Assembly (NCBI GenBank): GCA_946537885.1
Contig: CAMNGC010000003.1
Coordinates: 62,001 to 126,000, forward strand
DNA: 64,000 bases
Direction of reading: 5' to 3'
Origin: an uncultured Clostridia bacterium
GTDB taxonomy: Bacteria; Bacillota; Clostridia; Saccharofermentanales; Saccharofermentanaceae
Shown here: one piece after another, positions 43,101 through 51,913 of the stretch
How the letters are laid out: every line of letters begins with the position of its first letter
Numbering within the stretch: position 1 is the stretch's first letter
Program-made: the position numbers and the translations under genes
Notes under the pieces: model-generated
Told to the model about the DNA's origin: nothing
The model's database searches: none
What the model saw: the letters and a program-made list of their open reading frames with translations, nothing else

Positions 43101-44996
43101 AGCATCCTGAGCGAAAAATCCGTCATTCCAGTCAGCAGAGAGCCTGCCGCGAAGATCCGTCGCATTGGCATAGTGGGCACACATATCCCTCATGCCGTTA
43201 AGGTAAGCTGTTGTATCACCGGTGCTTGCCCATTCTGCCGGAAAATCGTACCACTTATCCATGATACCCGCGACAAGTGAAGCTCTTTCCACTTTCTCAT
43301 AAGGATCCTGATCGGAGATCGGCTCACTGGGGCTGATCACTGCGGCTACTCTCGAATAAGCATCATTTAGTGAAATAAGATCAGCTTCATAGCCTTTGAT
43401 CAAGACCGGCAGATCATTACGCATCTGCTGTGAATACTCTGTCGCCTTAATAGCTTTGAGCGAGTCGGCAGAAGGCGAACCGATAGCATTACCGGCCGAT
43501 ACAAGCTGCTCGATCTCTGATTCGATCTCCTCAGCGTCATCAGCCTTAAAACCGGTCACGAAAGCATCATCAGACAAGGCGATATCCTCTGCATCCCTGT
43601 TGGATTCAAATGTATTTATGAGCTCATAAAGCGTGTATCCCTCTTCTCTTACCGCATGAAGCTCAGCTCCGTAACTGTCAAGTTCTGCGCGTCTTTTGGC
43701 AACATCATCAGCTTTGCGCTTATATTCTTCAGAGGAGCCTGACGCAGCGATCTCCGATACGATCCTAAGCTGTTCCAACACATCCCGCTTACGCGCTTTG
43801 TTTGAATGCAACTCAAGACAGAAAGGCGCTATGCCGATCTTGGACAAACGATTATAAACCACTTCCAGAGCAGCCTTCTTCTCTGCGGCGAAAAGCACCG
43901 TTTTACCTTCCGCTAAGAGATTCGCGATCATGGAAGTGATGGTCTGGGATTTACCGGTTCCCGGAGGACCGTGTAAAACAAAGCTCTCTCCGTTATTAGC
44001 CGCCTTAATGGCATAAAGCTGCGAAGCATCCGCCGACATAGGCAGGAAAACGCCATTCTCATCCACCTTGGAACTCTGATCCATCGCAGTACAATCCCAA
44101 GTTACCCTGCCTTCGAGCAGACTGTTTACGATCTTATTCTGTCTCAACTCTTCTGTATGATTCTTAAGGTCATTCCACATCACGAATTGAGTAAAGGAAA
44201 ATATTCCGAGATAGGCGGACTCGATAATATCCCACTTGGGGAAGCCCGCAAGAACTTCCTTGAGCGTCGCGAAGATCTTATTGATATCCACACCGAGCTC
44301 ATCCTCGGGCAACTGATCGAAAGCATCTGTCCTAACCCCGTAGTCCTGCTTGATCCTCTCCATTATCGTGATATTAAACTGAACATCTTCATCTCTGAGT
44401 CTTATAACATAACCCTGAGCTACAGTCTTTCTGACCATATCAACTGGGATCAGGACGATAGGCGCATAGCGAGGCGTATCTTCTTTATCCTTCTCGTACC
44501 AGCGCAGGACACCCAGAGCCAGGAAGAGAGTGTTGGCACCGTTCTCCTCAAGGGACGATCTGGCCGCTCTGTAAAGATCTTTCTGTCTCTCTTCCAGTTC
44601 GGCGGGCGTCAAGGTGCTGATCAAGGTCTTCTTTTCGAGAGCCTGATCTATCTGCTCTTTAAAAGCAGATGTATCCCTCATAGCCTCAAAATCATATTCT
44701 TCAGCCTCGATCCCCTCCACATCACTTCGCGACTTAAGGGAGATATCCTTGCCGTCATTTAAGAGGTCTTCGAGTGTCGCCGCAGAATTCGTAAAGAGCG
44801 GGATTATCTTCTTGCCAAGCCTCATGCTGATCAGGTTATTACGGGTGCCGAGATCAAGAAGCTTACGTTCCCAGAGATCGATCTTGACATCCGCCATCCC
44901 GGGAGTCGCGACACTGATCTCCTGAACAGATGTTACAGCCTTTTCAGGCTCATCTACGCTGTTAATAATATTTGGATTCTCATTCTCAGTAGTCAT
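40143..44996 (-). CDS. DUF4011 helicase with Vsr-like nuclease domain and DUF3320 (Hhe-type defence candidate)
   Basis: 1617 aa. The DUF4011-type N-terminus ('KIDLWERKLLDLGTRNNLISMRL') precedes an SF1 helicase core with Walker A GPPGTGKS at residues 343-350, 'VIFDEASQLPT' (motif II), 'VGDPKQMPPT' and 'LNVAVTRARYAMKVF' (motif VI). A restriction-like domain follows ('FKIDIGIIDP', 'LGILLDGGSYRTAKTTRDRE', 'LRIWSVDWW'), then a linker of repeated Asp-Pro dipeptides, and a C-terminal DUF3320 ('VSFEQITRRLMAACG'). This order matches single-gene Hhe-type antiphage proteins as I remember them. It overlaps the DUF45 gene by 11 bases, so the two are co-translated. Confidence 0.85.
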   Translation of the reverse strand: MTTENENPNIINSVDEPEKAVTSVQEISVATPGMADVKIDLWERKLLDLGTRNNLISMRLGKKIIPLFTNSAATLEDLLNDGKDISLKSRSDVEGIEAEEYDFEAMRDTSAFKEQIDQALEKKTLISTLTPAELEERQKDLYRAARSSLEENGANTLFLALGVLRWYEKDKEDTPRYAPIVLIPVDMVRKTVAQGYVIRLRDEDVQFNITIMERIKQDYGVRTDAFDQLPEDELGVDINKIFATLKEVLAGFPKWDIIESAYLGIFSFTQFVMWNDLKNHTEELRQNKIVNSLLEGRVTWDCTAMDQSSKVDENGVFLPMSADASQLYAIKAANNGESFVLHGPPGTGKSQTITSMIANLLAEGKTVLFAAEKKAALEVVYNRLSKIGIAPFCLELHSNKARKRDVLEQLRIVSEIAASGSSEEYKRKADDVAKRRAELDSYGAELHAVREEGYTLYELINTFESNRDAEDIALSDDAFVTGFKADDAEEIESEIEQLVSAGNAIGSPSADSLKAIKATEYSQQMRNDLPVLIKGYEADLISLNDAYSRVAAVISPSEPISDQDPYEKVERASLVAGIMDKWYDFPAEWASTGDTTAYLNGMRDMCAHYANATDLRGRLSADWNDGFFAQDAALLLNKYKEAELKWALAKTLDINRIYKLVKSSDKSGRGKNNLKPSLEMLVAYNNELAMASSAIATYQSGLGSLYAGEATDWRHISSLAASAIEYTQYLKSYTGSEQLLSTVAAHPEYRALYSDMITAQSRVKADSEALEGMLGLSGDSSIADRLSMCRAISANADRIRERIAYNRQAAECRNKGVGNIVDAYESGMDGAMLIPAFRKFYSRMLASRIIDSSAVLSSFSGATFNGRIEQFIRLDDELMKLARQEIYLRLAAKIPDFSREARTSSELGIMKKAIKSGGRGMSIRRLFSQIPNILMRLCPCMLMSPISVAQYLGPGQFSFDTVIFDEASQLPTCKAVGVLARGENSVIVGDPKQMPPTSFFRSEQLDEEHLDEEDLESILDDCLALNMPQTHLVWHYRSRHESLIDFSNKCFYENRLYTFPSVNDRARQVTLEHIDGVFDRGRTRTNHTEAEAVVAEIRRIHSDPATAGRSVGVVTFNINQQNLIDDLLAEACKGDPEFEQWAYASEEPIFIKNLENVQGDERDVILFSVGYGTDETGNIYMNFGPLNLDGGWRRLNVAVTRARYAMKVFSSMTPEQIRVTDGTSEGVKALKRFLEYAEGRTAWDAGLEASYADGSASPLIDREAGFTGVADRVCERLSALGYKTERQVGKSGFKIDIGIIDPEDPDKYKLGILLDGGSYRTAKTTRDRELSQISVLEGLGWRLLRIWSVDWWENPDKEIQRIVDELNRKPDPDPEPDPDPTPDSTADPTLDPTPDSDTGSSEGDDGSSAVGDAPAAEEESNRDLPNSDDGKGDSLEKYTKAELPGLQMSGEEFYSPLSTSKLEVAASDIVKIEAPVSFEQITRRLMAACGINRCTDKVRQRVAYICNKIGFAYTEHDGNTYYWSTDVTPDNYSGFRIPDDPADRRGIDDITVQEAANAVAYVAKTQIGIPASDAAKEAARLMGFVRIGEADLWERAVTYAVNRALVKTAPGNKLIGI

Positions 44997-45693
44997 TCAG
45001 AAGTTTCCTCCTTTGTTTCCAATCAGGCATGATCGAGGCCACCACCGCATAAAAACGCTTTGAATGATTAGCCTCCAGAAAGTGCGCAAATTCATGCACG
45101 ACAACATACTCTATCGCCTCATCAGGCGTCTCGAAAAGGTTATAGCTGAAAGTCAGTATTCCACTGTCAGGTCTGCAGCAACCCCACCTGCTCCTCATAG
45201 TCCTGAACTTGATCTCGGAAGGTCTTTTCACCCCCATCCTGGCGAAATAAGGATAGTACTGATCGCACATGTCCAGCACTTTGGCCCGAAGCTCCATACG
45301 GCGCCAGGACTCATAGATCCTTGTTCTCTCGGCTATCAGATCCGGCTTGGGAGTCAATATAACAAGCTCAGTATCCGTCATAGTGATCCCGCGTCTCGGG
45401 GCGAGCCTTATATGTATGAGATATCTCTGTCCGTAAATACTTACACTGTCCCCGTCCTTATATTCTGAAGGAAGGGCGGAATTGCCATTGCGCTCATCAG
45501 TTTTCTCAATTGCTTTAAGTATAAAACCGCTTTTGCTTTTGACAAAAGAATCCACTTGCCCACAGGAAACATAGCGGCCACAGGAAACTGCAACAGTGCC
45601 ATCACGCCTGATGCGCAGATTGATATTCTTGACCTTCTTACGAGTCAATTCATAGCTAATGACATTATTATCTGTCGCAACAGTTCTGATCAT
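44986..45693 (-). CDS. DUF45/YgjP-like metal-dependent hydrolase
   Basis: 235 aa. 'YVVVHEFAHFLEANHSKRFYAVV' is a zincin motif (HExxH-like, here HEFAH) with a downstream histidine, and 'RSRWGCCRPDSGILTFSYNLFETP' is the typical YgjP block. Such proteins are often found beside restriction and helicase genes. ATG 45693 has GGAGG within reach. The 3' end overlaps the helicase-nuclease start by 11 bases, so it may process or regulate that protein; this is inference. Confidence 0.87.
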   Translation of the reverse strand: MIRTVATDNNVISYELTRKKVKNINLRIRRDGTVAVSCGRYVSCGQVDSFVKSKSGFILKAIEKTDERNGNSALPSEYKDGDSVSIYGQRYLIHIRLAPRRGITMTDTELVILTPKPDLIAERTRIYESWRRMELRAKVLDMCDQYYPYFARMGVKRPSEIKFRTMRSRWGCCRPDSGILTFSYNLFETPDEAIEYVVVHEFAHFLEANHSKRFYAVVASIMPDWKQRRKLLNDY

Positions 45694-45810
45694 ATTTCCT
45701 TGCTTCCTCCGAGACGGCCGAAAGACCTTCTATATTCTATCATATGAGAAGGGCAGCGAGTGATTCAACAAAACTTCAGCAACCAAAATAATAACAGAGC
45801 TGCCCCTTCT

Positions 45811-46692
45811 TCACCTCAGTGCGCCCAATTTGTCGGCAAGCATTCCCGGATTAATATCGGAATACTCCACCTCGACAGATAGTCTTCTGACGACTTCTTC
45901 AAGTGTGTAAGATTCATCAAGCGATACACAGATATCATGCGCGAGAAGAGCGCATTCCAATGCATATTTTCCCGTGAACATGGGGTATCTGAAGAGATAA
46001 TAAACGATGAGATTCTCATAGCAGATCTCAGGAGGGATATGAACCGAATGCGATTCACATTCAGCCAGTTTTTCCAGAATGATTTGCCACTCCGGATCAA
46101 GGATCTCAAGACTTGAGAACAACTTGGCTCTGGCAACGGAATCGAGTTTTTTAGGACCGCATACTTTAGATATACGAGAAGATAAGGGAAGGCTTCTGTC
46201 AGTCATTATCTTTATGTCTTCATCTCGCTGAATGTAGGCTGTCTCTGTATATTGGGGAACTTCATCCGTGTCGGGGCAGCTTGGGATCAGAGCAAATTCT
46301 TCCCTTGTGCCGAGCACAATTCTTGCAGCCTCTTCGCAGGCAAGGCCAAGGCCCTTTTCGATCATATTGTCGTGATAATTATAAAAGCGGGGGTGCTCGT
46401 GGCAGATGTCGCAGAGTAATTCTTCGTCGCCGCGTTCAAGTATCAGACGACAGAGGTTATTGTCGTTTAAGAAAGGACACCTCTCCTCTTTGCCGACAAG
46501 TTTAAATGACGCAGTATTGCCATCTGTCAGGATGTTCTCATGAAGCTCTTTGCCAAGCTGTCCACCCTGGTTTTGATATAGCTCAAGGGTGTCAGGATCG
46601 ATGTCGATCTCCCAACCGGCACAACAAGTATGACGGCATTTATCCGCTTTGCATTTGAATTGTTGATAATAGTTGGGAACCAGCTCGATCAT
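45811..46692 (-). CDS. FliB-family (flagellin lysine-N-methylase-like) cysteine-rich protein
   Basis: 293 aa. The cysteine block 'CKADKCRHTCCAGWEIDID' near residue 14 and later 'CPFLNDNNLCRLI' and 'LLCDICHEHPRFYN' define the FliB-like family. Such cysteine sets suggest an Fe-S or zinc site. There are no flagellin genes in the window, so methylation of flagellin is not supported by context. It starts nine bases after sufU, which suggests it is part of the Fe-S assembly transcript. Confidence 0.82.
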   Translation of the reverse strand: MIELVPNYYQQFKCKADKCRHTCCAGWEIDIDPDTLELYQNQGGQLGKELHENILTDGNTASFKLVGKEERCPFLNDNNLCRLILERGDEELLCDICHEHPRFYNYHDNMIEKGLGLACEEAARIVLGTREEFALIPSCPDTDEVPQYTETAYIQRDEDIKIMTDRSLPLSSRISKVCGPKKLDSVARAKLFSSLEILDPEWQIILEKLAECESHSVHIPPEICYENLIVYYLFRYPMFTGKYALECALLAHDICVSLDESYTLEEVVRRLSVEVEYSDINPGMLADKLGALR

Positions 46693-46701
46693 AAGACCGG
46701 A

Positions 46702-47214
46702 TCAGTTGAGAGATAAGCCGTCACCATCTTCTTCATAAGACGAACCGGCGTCATCATTTTCAGAAGCTTCATGATCGCTCACGCCGGATTTTCCCTCCAA
46801 TGCCTCTTCGAGGGTATGCCAGGACAAGACTGCACACTTTACTCTTGCAGGCACGACGGCAATGCCCTGAAGGGCCGCAGCGTCCTCGAGCTCGTCAATT
46901 ACCTCGTCTTCTTTGATCTCACCTTTTATCATGCCGAAAAAGATATCGATATAGTGCTTAGCTTCATCAACGCTCTTACCCTTGATAAGATCGATCATGA
47001 GAGATGCGGAAGCCTGAGAGATCGCACAGCCTGTTCCGATAAAACCTGCATCGACAATGATGTCGTTTTCCACCTTAAACTGCAAAGTAATATCGTCGCC
47101 GCAACTGGGATTGATCCCTTCCAAAGAATTGGTCGCCCCGATAACGGGATGACGATTATGTGTAGCACGGCTGTTCTCCGTGATTATCTGCGTATAAAGA
47201 GATTTAAGATCCAA
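46702..47214 (-). CDS. sufU: Fe-S assembly / sulfur acceptor protein SufU
   Basis: 170 aa, starting with TTG at 47214 and overlapping sufS by 11 bases. The three SufU cysteines are present in 'INPSCGDDI', 'GTGCAIS' and 'RVKCAVLSW', with the conserved Asp after the first. SufU accepts persulfide sulfur from SufS using zinc. A 25-residue acidic tail (SENDDAGSSYEEDGDG) extends beyond the usual end. Confidence 0.94.
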   Translation of the reverse strand: MDLKSLYTQIITENSRATHNRHPVIGATNSLEGINPSCGDDITLQFKVENDIIVDAGFIGTGCAISQASASLMIDLIKGKSVDEAKHYIDIFFGMIKGEIKEDEVIDELEDAAALQGIAVVPARVKCAVLSWHTLEEALEGKSGVSDHEASENDDAGSSYEEDGDGLSLN

Positions 47215-48424
47215 GGCCCATCCAGCTCCTGACTTTCATAATACTGTCGAGGAATATTTTAACATCATCCTCCGTGTTGTACAAAGCGAAACTGACTCTG
47301 CAGCAGGAATTGATCTTAAGAAAGTCCATTAGGGGCTGCGCACAGTGATGCCCTGCGCGTATGGCAACTCCGTTGGCGTCCATGATGCTGGCCACATCGT
47401 GAGGGTGAACATCACCGATATTAAAGGATATTACTCCCTTACGTCCCGCGCTGCTGTCATCGCCGTAGATCTTCACCTCAGGAAATTCTCTCATGCCGTC
47501 GAGAGCCAGCTTCATGAGTCTGTCCTCAGTTGATTCAATAGTTTCCCAACCGATGCTCTCGATATAATCGATAGCGGCTGCCAGGCCGGCTTCTCCGCCT
47601 ACATTACGGGTACCTGCCTCGAACTTACGGGGCGGCTTGGCAAAGGTTGTCTTATATTCGTGGACCTGATTGATCATGTCACCGCCGCTCATGTAGGGCG
47701 GCATCTTTTCGAGAAGATCGTATCGACCGTAGAGGGCACCGGTGCCCATTGGCGCGTAGATCTTATGGCCGGAGAAAGCCGCGAAATCGACATCCAGAGC
47801 CTGAACATCGACCTTCATATGAGGCGTGCTCTGAGCACAATCCAGAACTACTACAGCTCCGACCTCGTGAGCTCTTCTGACCACTTTATCAATGGGATTT
47901 ACAAGACCCAAAACATTGGACACCTGGGCGATCGCCACGACCTTTGTCTTCTCGGTAATGATCTCATTTATCGCCTCGCCCGTGTATCTTCCGTCCTCGC
48001 CGGGATAGAGATACTTGAGCTTTGCCTTACGGGCACCTGCAACACGCTGCCAGGGCACCAGGTTGCTGTGGTGCTCAGAGACGGAAATGACGATCTCGTC
48101 CCCCTCGCCCACATATTTCATGCCGTAGCTGGAAGCGACAAGATTAAGTGCCTCTGTGGTGTTCTGCGTAAAAATTATCTCTTCGGGACGCGATGCATTC
48201 AGGAATCGCGCCACTGTAGCTCTTGCCTGTTCATGAATGTCTGTCGCCTTGCGGGCAAGTTCGTAAACTCCCCTGTGAGGATTGGCATTATCGCAAGTAT
48301 AGTAATTACGCACCGCATCCAGCACCTGAAGCGGGTGCTGGGTTGTGGCAGCATTATCAAGATATACCAGGCGCTTACCGTTCTCATCGGCGCCGAGGAT
48401 CGGAAAATCAGACATTAAACTCAT
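47204..48424 (-). CDS. sufS: Cysteine desulfurase SufS
   Basis: 406 aa, class II desulfurase. 'FSGHKIYAPMGTGALYGR' has the PLP lysine and 'IRAGHHCAQPLMDFL' the catalytic cysteine. 'VLDCAQSTPHMKVD' holds the PLP Asp. It mobilises sulfur from cysteine for SufU. The ATG at 48424 overlaps the sufD end by 17 bases. Confidence 0.96.
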   Translation of the reverse strand: MSLMSDFPILGADENGKRLVYLDNAATTQHPLQVLDAVRNYYTCDNANPHRGVYELARKATDIHEQARATVARFLNASRPEEIIFTQNTTEALNLVASSYGMKYVGEGDEIVISVSEHHSNLVPWQRVAGARKAKLKYLYPGEDGRYTGEAINEIITEKTKVVAIAQVSNVLGLVNPIDKVVRRAHEVGAVVVLDCAQSTPHMKVDVQALDVDFAAFSGHKIYAPMGTGALYGRYDLLEKMPPYMSGGDMINQVHEYKTTFAKPPRKFEAGTRNVGGEAGLAAAIDYIESIGWETIESTEDRLMKLALDGMREFPEVKIYGDDSSAGRKGVISFNIGDVHPHDVASIMDANGVAIRAGHHCAQPLMDFLKINSCCRVSFALYNTEDDVKIFLDSIMKVRSWMGLGS

Positions 48425-49505
48425 CGATCAGGTCAAGTCTCCTTCCAACATTTGCCGCGATCTCATCGCGAATAGATTCATCGGGGATCAGATCCGTTAC
48501 CGGACATATCTTCGCATCGATCATAATGCGCTTTGCTTCAGCAGGAGACAAACCCCTGGACTCAAGATAGTAGAGCATCCTCTCATCAAGCTGAGTAGTG
48601 GTGGCGGCATGTTGACCTTCAACCCATTCTTCCCCGCAGAGGATCAGAGGTGTTGTCTTATTGACGACCTCATCACCGAACATTACAACATCTTCGCCTT
48701 CATGACCTACGGCATGTACAGAACCGCGCTTGAAATCAACGGTCTCTCTTAAGACCTTGTGGGCAGAAGCTGCAAGAACGCCTGTAGCATGAATCTCTGA
48801 ATGCGTCTCCTTGCCATAGAACTCTGCAGTATCATTGAAGTCGGCAAACCTCTTGCCGTCAACGAAATATACAGTATGAATACTATAGTCGGAATTATCT
48901 CCAGTAAGCCTGCTTCTGGAACCGACTGCGGAAGTCTCGGCACCAAGCTCAACTCGAATAACATCAACATGCGCATCTGCTTCCTCGTCGATAGCAAGGC
49001 CATTCCACCTTCTCGACTTATCACCTGCCAGGGATACCTGGATCAATCTCACCTCGGAGCCCTTCTCTGCATATATCTGTGTCAGTGAGGCTGCCAGTCC
49101 TTCAACATCTTCGTCGCTTCTTAAAACCTGCATCAGGCTCACCTTACTGCCCGCCTTAGCATGTATCCCGCAAAGGACAACAGCAGCCTGTGCATCTTTG
49201 GTCAGCCTTAGATCTTCTCTTACCATCCCGTCATCGCCGTCGGCAACAAGGGAATAAACACAGTTGGCATTTTTCTTTACATACTCATCGAAAAGCTCTC
49301 CGACGCCGCTTATTGTCTGTCCGCAGACAGAAGGGATCTCCCCGTAAGTCACGGCCGCGGATGCACCCGCTTCCTTCGTGATCGTTATATCAGCCTTGCC
49401 AAAGCCGCCTTCAGGAACAACTGCGAGCTTGAACTCTTTTCCTGCTTCATTTACATTCAGATGGTTCCAGGTAAGCATCTGAATCGGATTTATTCTCTCT
49501 GTCAT
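48408..49505 (-). CDS. sufD: Fe-S scaffold component SufD
   Basis: 365 aa SufB/SufD-family beta-helix protein. 'FKRGSVHAVGHEGEDVVMFGDEVVNKTTPLILCGEEWVEGQHAATT' resembles the conserved SufD core, including the histidine near the SufB interface, and 'LYYLESRGLSPAEAKRIMI' is the C-terminal family motif. GGAGG precedes the ATG. The N-terminal half is divergent. It works as a SufBCD complex partner. Confidence 0.9.
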   Translation of the reverse strand: MTERINPIQMLTWNHLNVNEAGKEFKLAVVPEGGFGKADITITKEAGASAAVTYGEIPSVCGQTISGVGELFDEYVKKNANCVYSLVADGDDGMVREDLRLTKDAQAAVVLCGIHAKAGSKVSLMQVLRSDEDVEGLAASLTQIYAEKGSEVRLIQVSLAGDKSRRWNGLAIDEEADAHVDVIRVELGAETSAVGSRSRLTGDNSDYSIHTVYFVDGKRFADFNDTAEFYGKETHSEIHATGVLAASAHKVLRETVDFKRGSVHAVGHEGEDVVMFGDEVVNKTTPLILCGEEWVEGQHAATTTQLDERMLYYLESRGLSPAEAKRIMIDAKICPVTDLIPDESIRDEIAANVGRRLDLIDEFNV

Positions 49506-49514
49506 ATATCCTCC

Positions 49515-50930
49515 TTAGCCGATGCTGCCTTTCATCTCAAGATTGATAAGATTATTCATCTCTACTGCGTATTCCACGGGGAGTTCCTTAGCGATAGGCT
49601 CAGCAAAGCCGCCTACGATAAGTGCCTTGGCGTCATCCTCCGACAAGCCGCGGCTCATCAGATAGAAGATGGCCTCCTCGGAGATCCTTCCGATCCTCGC
49701 CTCGTGTCCTATGTCTACACGGCTGTTTCTTATATCTGATACAGGGATCGTATCGGAACGTGACTGGTCATCCAGCATCAGAGACTCACATGTAACTGCA
49801 GACTTACTGTCTACCGCATTCTTATTGATGATGACCTCGCTTCGGAAGTTGGAGATACCGCCGTCACGGGAGATGGACTTGGTCGATATATGGGAGCTGG
49901 TATTCTTACCGATGTGGACAACCTTGGCTCCCGTATCGAGATTCTGGCCGTTACCGGCGAAAGTAATACCCGTATATTCCATCCTCGAATCATCACCCTT
50001 AAGCACACTCATGGGGTAGAGATATGACGTGTGTGATCCAAAAGATCCTGATACCCACTCGATGGCACCGCCCTTCTCGACAATGGCACGCTTGGTATTA
50101 AGGTTATACATATTCTTGGACCAGTTCTCGATGGTAGAATACCTTACGCGGGCATCCTCACCGACAAAGATCTCGACACAACCTGCGTGCAAATTGGCGA
50201 TGTTGTATTTGGGGGCAGAGCAGCCCTCGATGAAGTGAAGGTATGCGCCCTTTTCGACAATTATCAAGGTGTGTTCGAACTGACCGGCGCCGGGAGCGTT
50301 GAGTCTGAAATAGGACTGCAGCGGGATCTCGACTGAGACGCCTTCGGGAACATATACGAAGGATCCGCCGGACCAAACAGCGCCATGAAGCGCAGCAAAC
50401 TTGTGATCAGTCGGGGGAACTGCCTTCATGAAGTATTTCTCTACCAGATCAGCCTTGGGCCCACGCAGAGCGCTCTCGATATCGGTGTAGATAACGCCCT
50501 GAGCAGCTACCTCCTTCTTAACGTTATGATAAACGATCTCGGAGTCATACTGGGCGCCGACACCGGCAAGAGAGGCACGCTCAGCCTGAGGGATACCCAG
50601 CCTCTCGAAAGTATTTTTGATATCCTCCGGCACCTCTTCCCACTTGGCATGCATAGCGCCCTTGGGGCGTACATAAGTAACGATATTGTCCATATCAAGA
50701 CCGTCGATGGGCGGGCCCCAATTCGGTATCTCAAGTGAATTATAGTATTCCAGTGACTTCAGGCGGAACTGTCTCATCCATTCCGGGTCATTCTTCTCCT
50801 CGGAGATCGTCTCTACGATCTTCCGTGTAAGACCCGAATCCAGAATGAGATCGGCATCGACCTTGTCCTTAAAATCATAAAGACTTCTGTCGATCTCCTC
50901 CACCTGTGTCTTCTCTTCGAAGTCAGGCAT
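49515..50930 (-). CDS. sufB: Fe-S scaffold protein SufB
   Basis: 471 aa from ATG 50930 (MPDFEEKTQ), with GGAGG eight bases upstream; a GTG nine bases earlier is less likely. 'VYVPEGVSVEIPLQSYFRLN', 'IEGCSAPKY' and 'GSFGSHTSYLYPMSVLKGDDSR' are SufB hallmarks, and 'FYLMSRGLSEDDAKALIVGGF' ends the protein. It is the assembly scaffold for nascent clusters. The start lies inside the sufC 3' end. Confidence 0.96.
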   Translation of the reverse strand: MPDFEEKTQVEEIDRSLYDFKDKVDADLILDSGLTRKIVETISEEKNDPEWMRQFRLKSLEYYNSLEIPNWGPPIDGLDMDNIVTYVRPKGAMHAKWEEVPEDIKNTFERLGIPQAERASLAGVGAQYDSEIVYHNVKKEVAAQGVIYTDIESALRGPKADLVEKYFMKAVPPTDHKFAALHGAVWSGGSFVYVPEGVSVEIPLQSYFRLNAPGAGQFEHTLIIVEKGAYLHFIEGCSAPKYNIANLHAGCVEIFVGEDARVRYSTIENWSKNMYNLNTKRAIVEKGGAIEWVSGSFGSHTSYLYPMSVLKGDDSRMEYTGITFAGNGQNLDTGAKVVHIGKNTSSHISTKSISRDGGISNFRSEVIINKNAVDSKSAVTCESLMLDDQSRSDTIPVSDIRNSRVDIGHEARIGRISEEAIFYLMSRGLSEDDAKALIVGGFAEPIAKELPVEYAVEMNNLINLEMKGSIG

Positions 50931-51678
50931 TATCGGCACCTCCGATCAAAGAGCCGAAGCCGTTGGTGATAACTTCCTTGACCAGTTCGCTTCCGCCGTT
51001 CTTGATCACACGGCCATCGCTTATAACATGTGAAGCAGTGATCTCAAGACCTTCAAGGATCTTGGCATTATGTGTGATGATGATGATCGCATTATCCTTA
51101 TTACGGAATTCCGCGATGCCCTTTGTAACAGCCCTTACTGCATCTACGTCAAGGCCGGAATCCGTCTCGTCAAGTATGGCAAGCTTGGGGTTTAATACCA
51201 AAAGCTGCAGGATCTCCGTCTTCTTCTTCTCACCTCCGGAGAAGCCGACATTCAAGTAGCGCTCAGCATAAGATGCATCCATATCGAGAGCTGCCATCTT
51301 GGAAAGCAGTTCCTTACGGAAAGGAATAACCCTGTCCTTAACGCCTGTAATGGCGCCCTTAGCAGTTCTCAGGAAATTCTCGACTGTTACGCCGGGGATC
51401 TCCTCGGGATTCTGAAAGGACATAAAGATACCCTTTCGCGCCCTTATGTCCGGCTTCTCATCTGTAATATCTTCGCCATCGAAAATGATCTGTCCGTCAT
51501 CCACCTCATAGCTCGGATCACCCATGATCGCAGATACCAGCGTGGACTTACCTGCACCGTTCTGACCAAGAATGACGTGGAGTTCACCGGGCTTGACAGT
51601 GAGATCTACGCCCTTAAGGATCTGCTTATCCTCAGCCGAGACTTTCAAGCCCTTTACTTCCAACAATGCATCGCTCAT
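50923..51678 (-). CDS. sufC: Fe-S assembly ATPase SufC
   Basis: 251 aa ABC ATPase. Walker A 'LGQNGAGKSTLVSAI', signature 'GFSGGEKKKTEILQL' and Walker B 'LAILDETDSGLDVDAVR' are intact, with 'IITHNAKIL' as the switch region. It drives the SufBCD complex. It is the first suf gene; no iscR or sufR-like regulator is next to it in this window. Confidence 0.96.
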   Translation of the reverse strand: MSDALLEVKGLKVSAEDKQILKGVDLTVKPGELHVILGQNGAGKSTLVSAIMGDPSYEVDDGQIIFDGEDITDEKPDIRARKGIFMSFQNPEEIPGVTVENFLRTAKGAITGVKDRVIPFRKELLSKMAALDMDASYAERYLNVGFSGGEKKKTEILQLLVLNPKLAILDETDSGLDVDAVRAVTKGIAEFRNKDNAIIIITHNAKILEGLEITASHVISDGRVIKNGGSELVKEVITNGFGSLIGGADNA

Positions 51679-51772
51679 AAAACTACCTCAATTTATATAA
51701 CAAAAAAGAAATTTGTATTATTTGCCGCCTACCGGACTGCCCCGCAAAGCAGACTCCCTCGGCAACCATTTG

Positions 51773-51778
51773 ATTATA
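51773..51778 (-). promoter_or_regulatory. Probable -10 element for the suf operon
   Basis: TATAAT on the minus strand about 95 bases upstream of the sufC ATG. No good -35 hexamer is at the usual distance, so the site may depend on an activator or be coincidental. Confidence 0.4.
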
Positions 51779-51804
51779 TACGAACTTGGTAGGAAATGAA
51801 ACAT

Positions 51805-51827
51805 AAAAAAGGGGGAAAAAGCCCTTG
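51805..51827 (-). terminator. Terminator of the Sel1/J-domain/HIRAN operon
   Basis: On the minus strand AAGGG pairs with CCCUU around an eight-base loop and is followed by seven U. It lies about 90 bases past the HIRAN gene stop and upstream of the suf promoter region. Confidence 0.6.
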
Positions 51828-51872
51828 TTTTTCGGTCATTTGAACGATTTTACCCTCCAAAAGGGGCTCAAA

Positions 51873-51889
51873 TTATAACTGCGTTATAA
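51873..51889. other. 17-bp perfect dyad between the HIRAN and suf operons
   Basis: TTATAAC and GTTATAA flank TGC. It lies 25 bp past the HIRAN stop codon. The sequence looks like an operator for a dimeric regulator, but no regulator gene is next to it and it may be chance in an AT-rich gap. Confidence 0.35.
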
Positions 51890-51913
51890 ATTAAAAATCA
51901 CTTCCACAACCTC

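Noticed and set aside
45747..45810. Terminator after the FliB-like gene
   Set aside because: GAAGGGCAGC and GCTGCCCCTTC are complementary but the loop is over 40 nt and there is no proper T-run.
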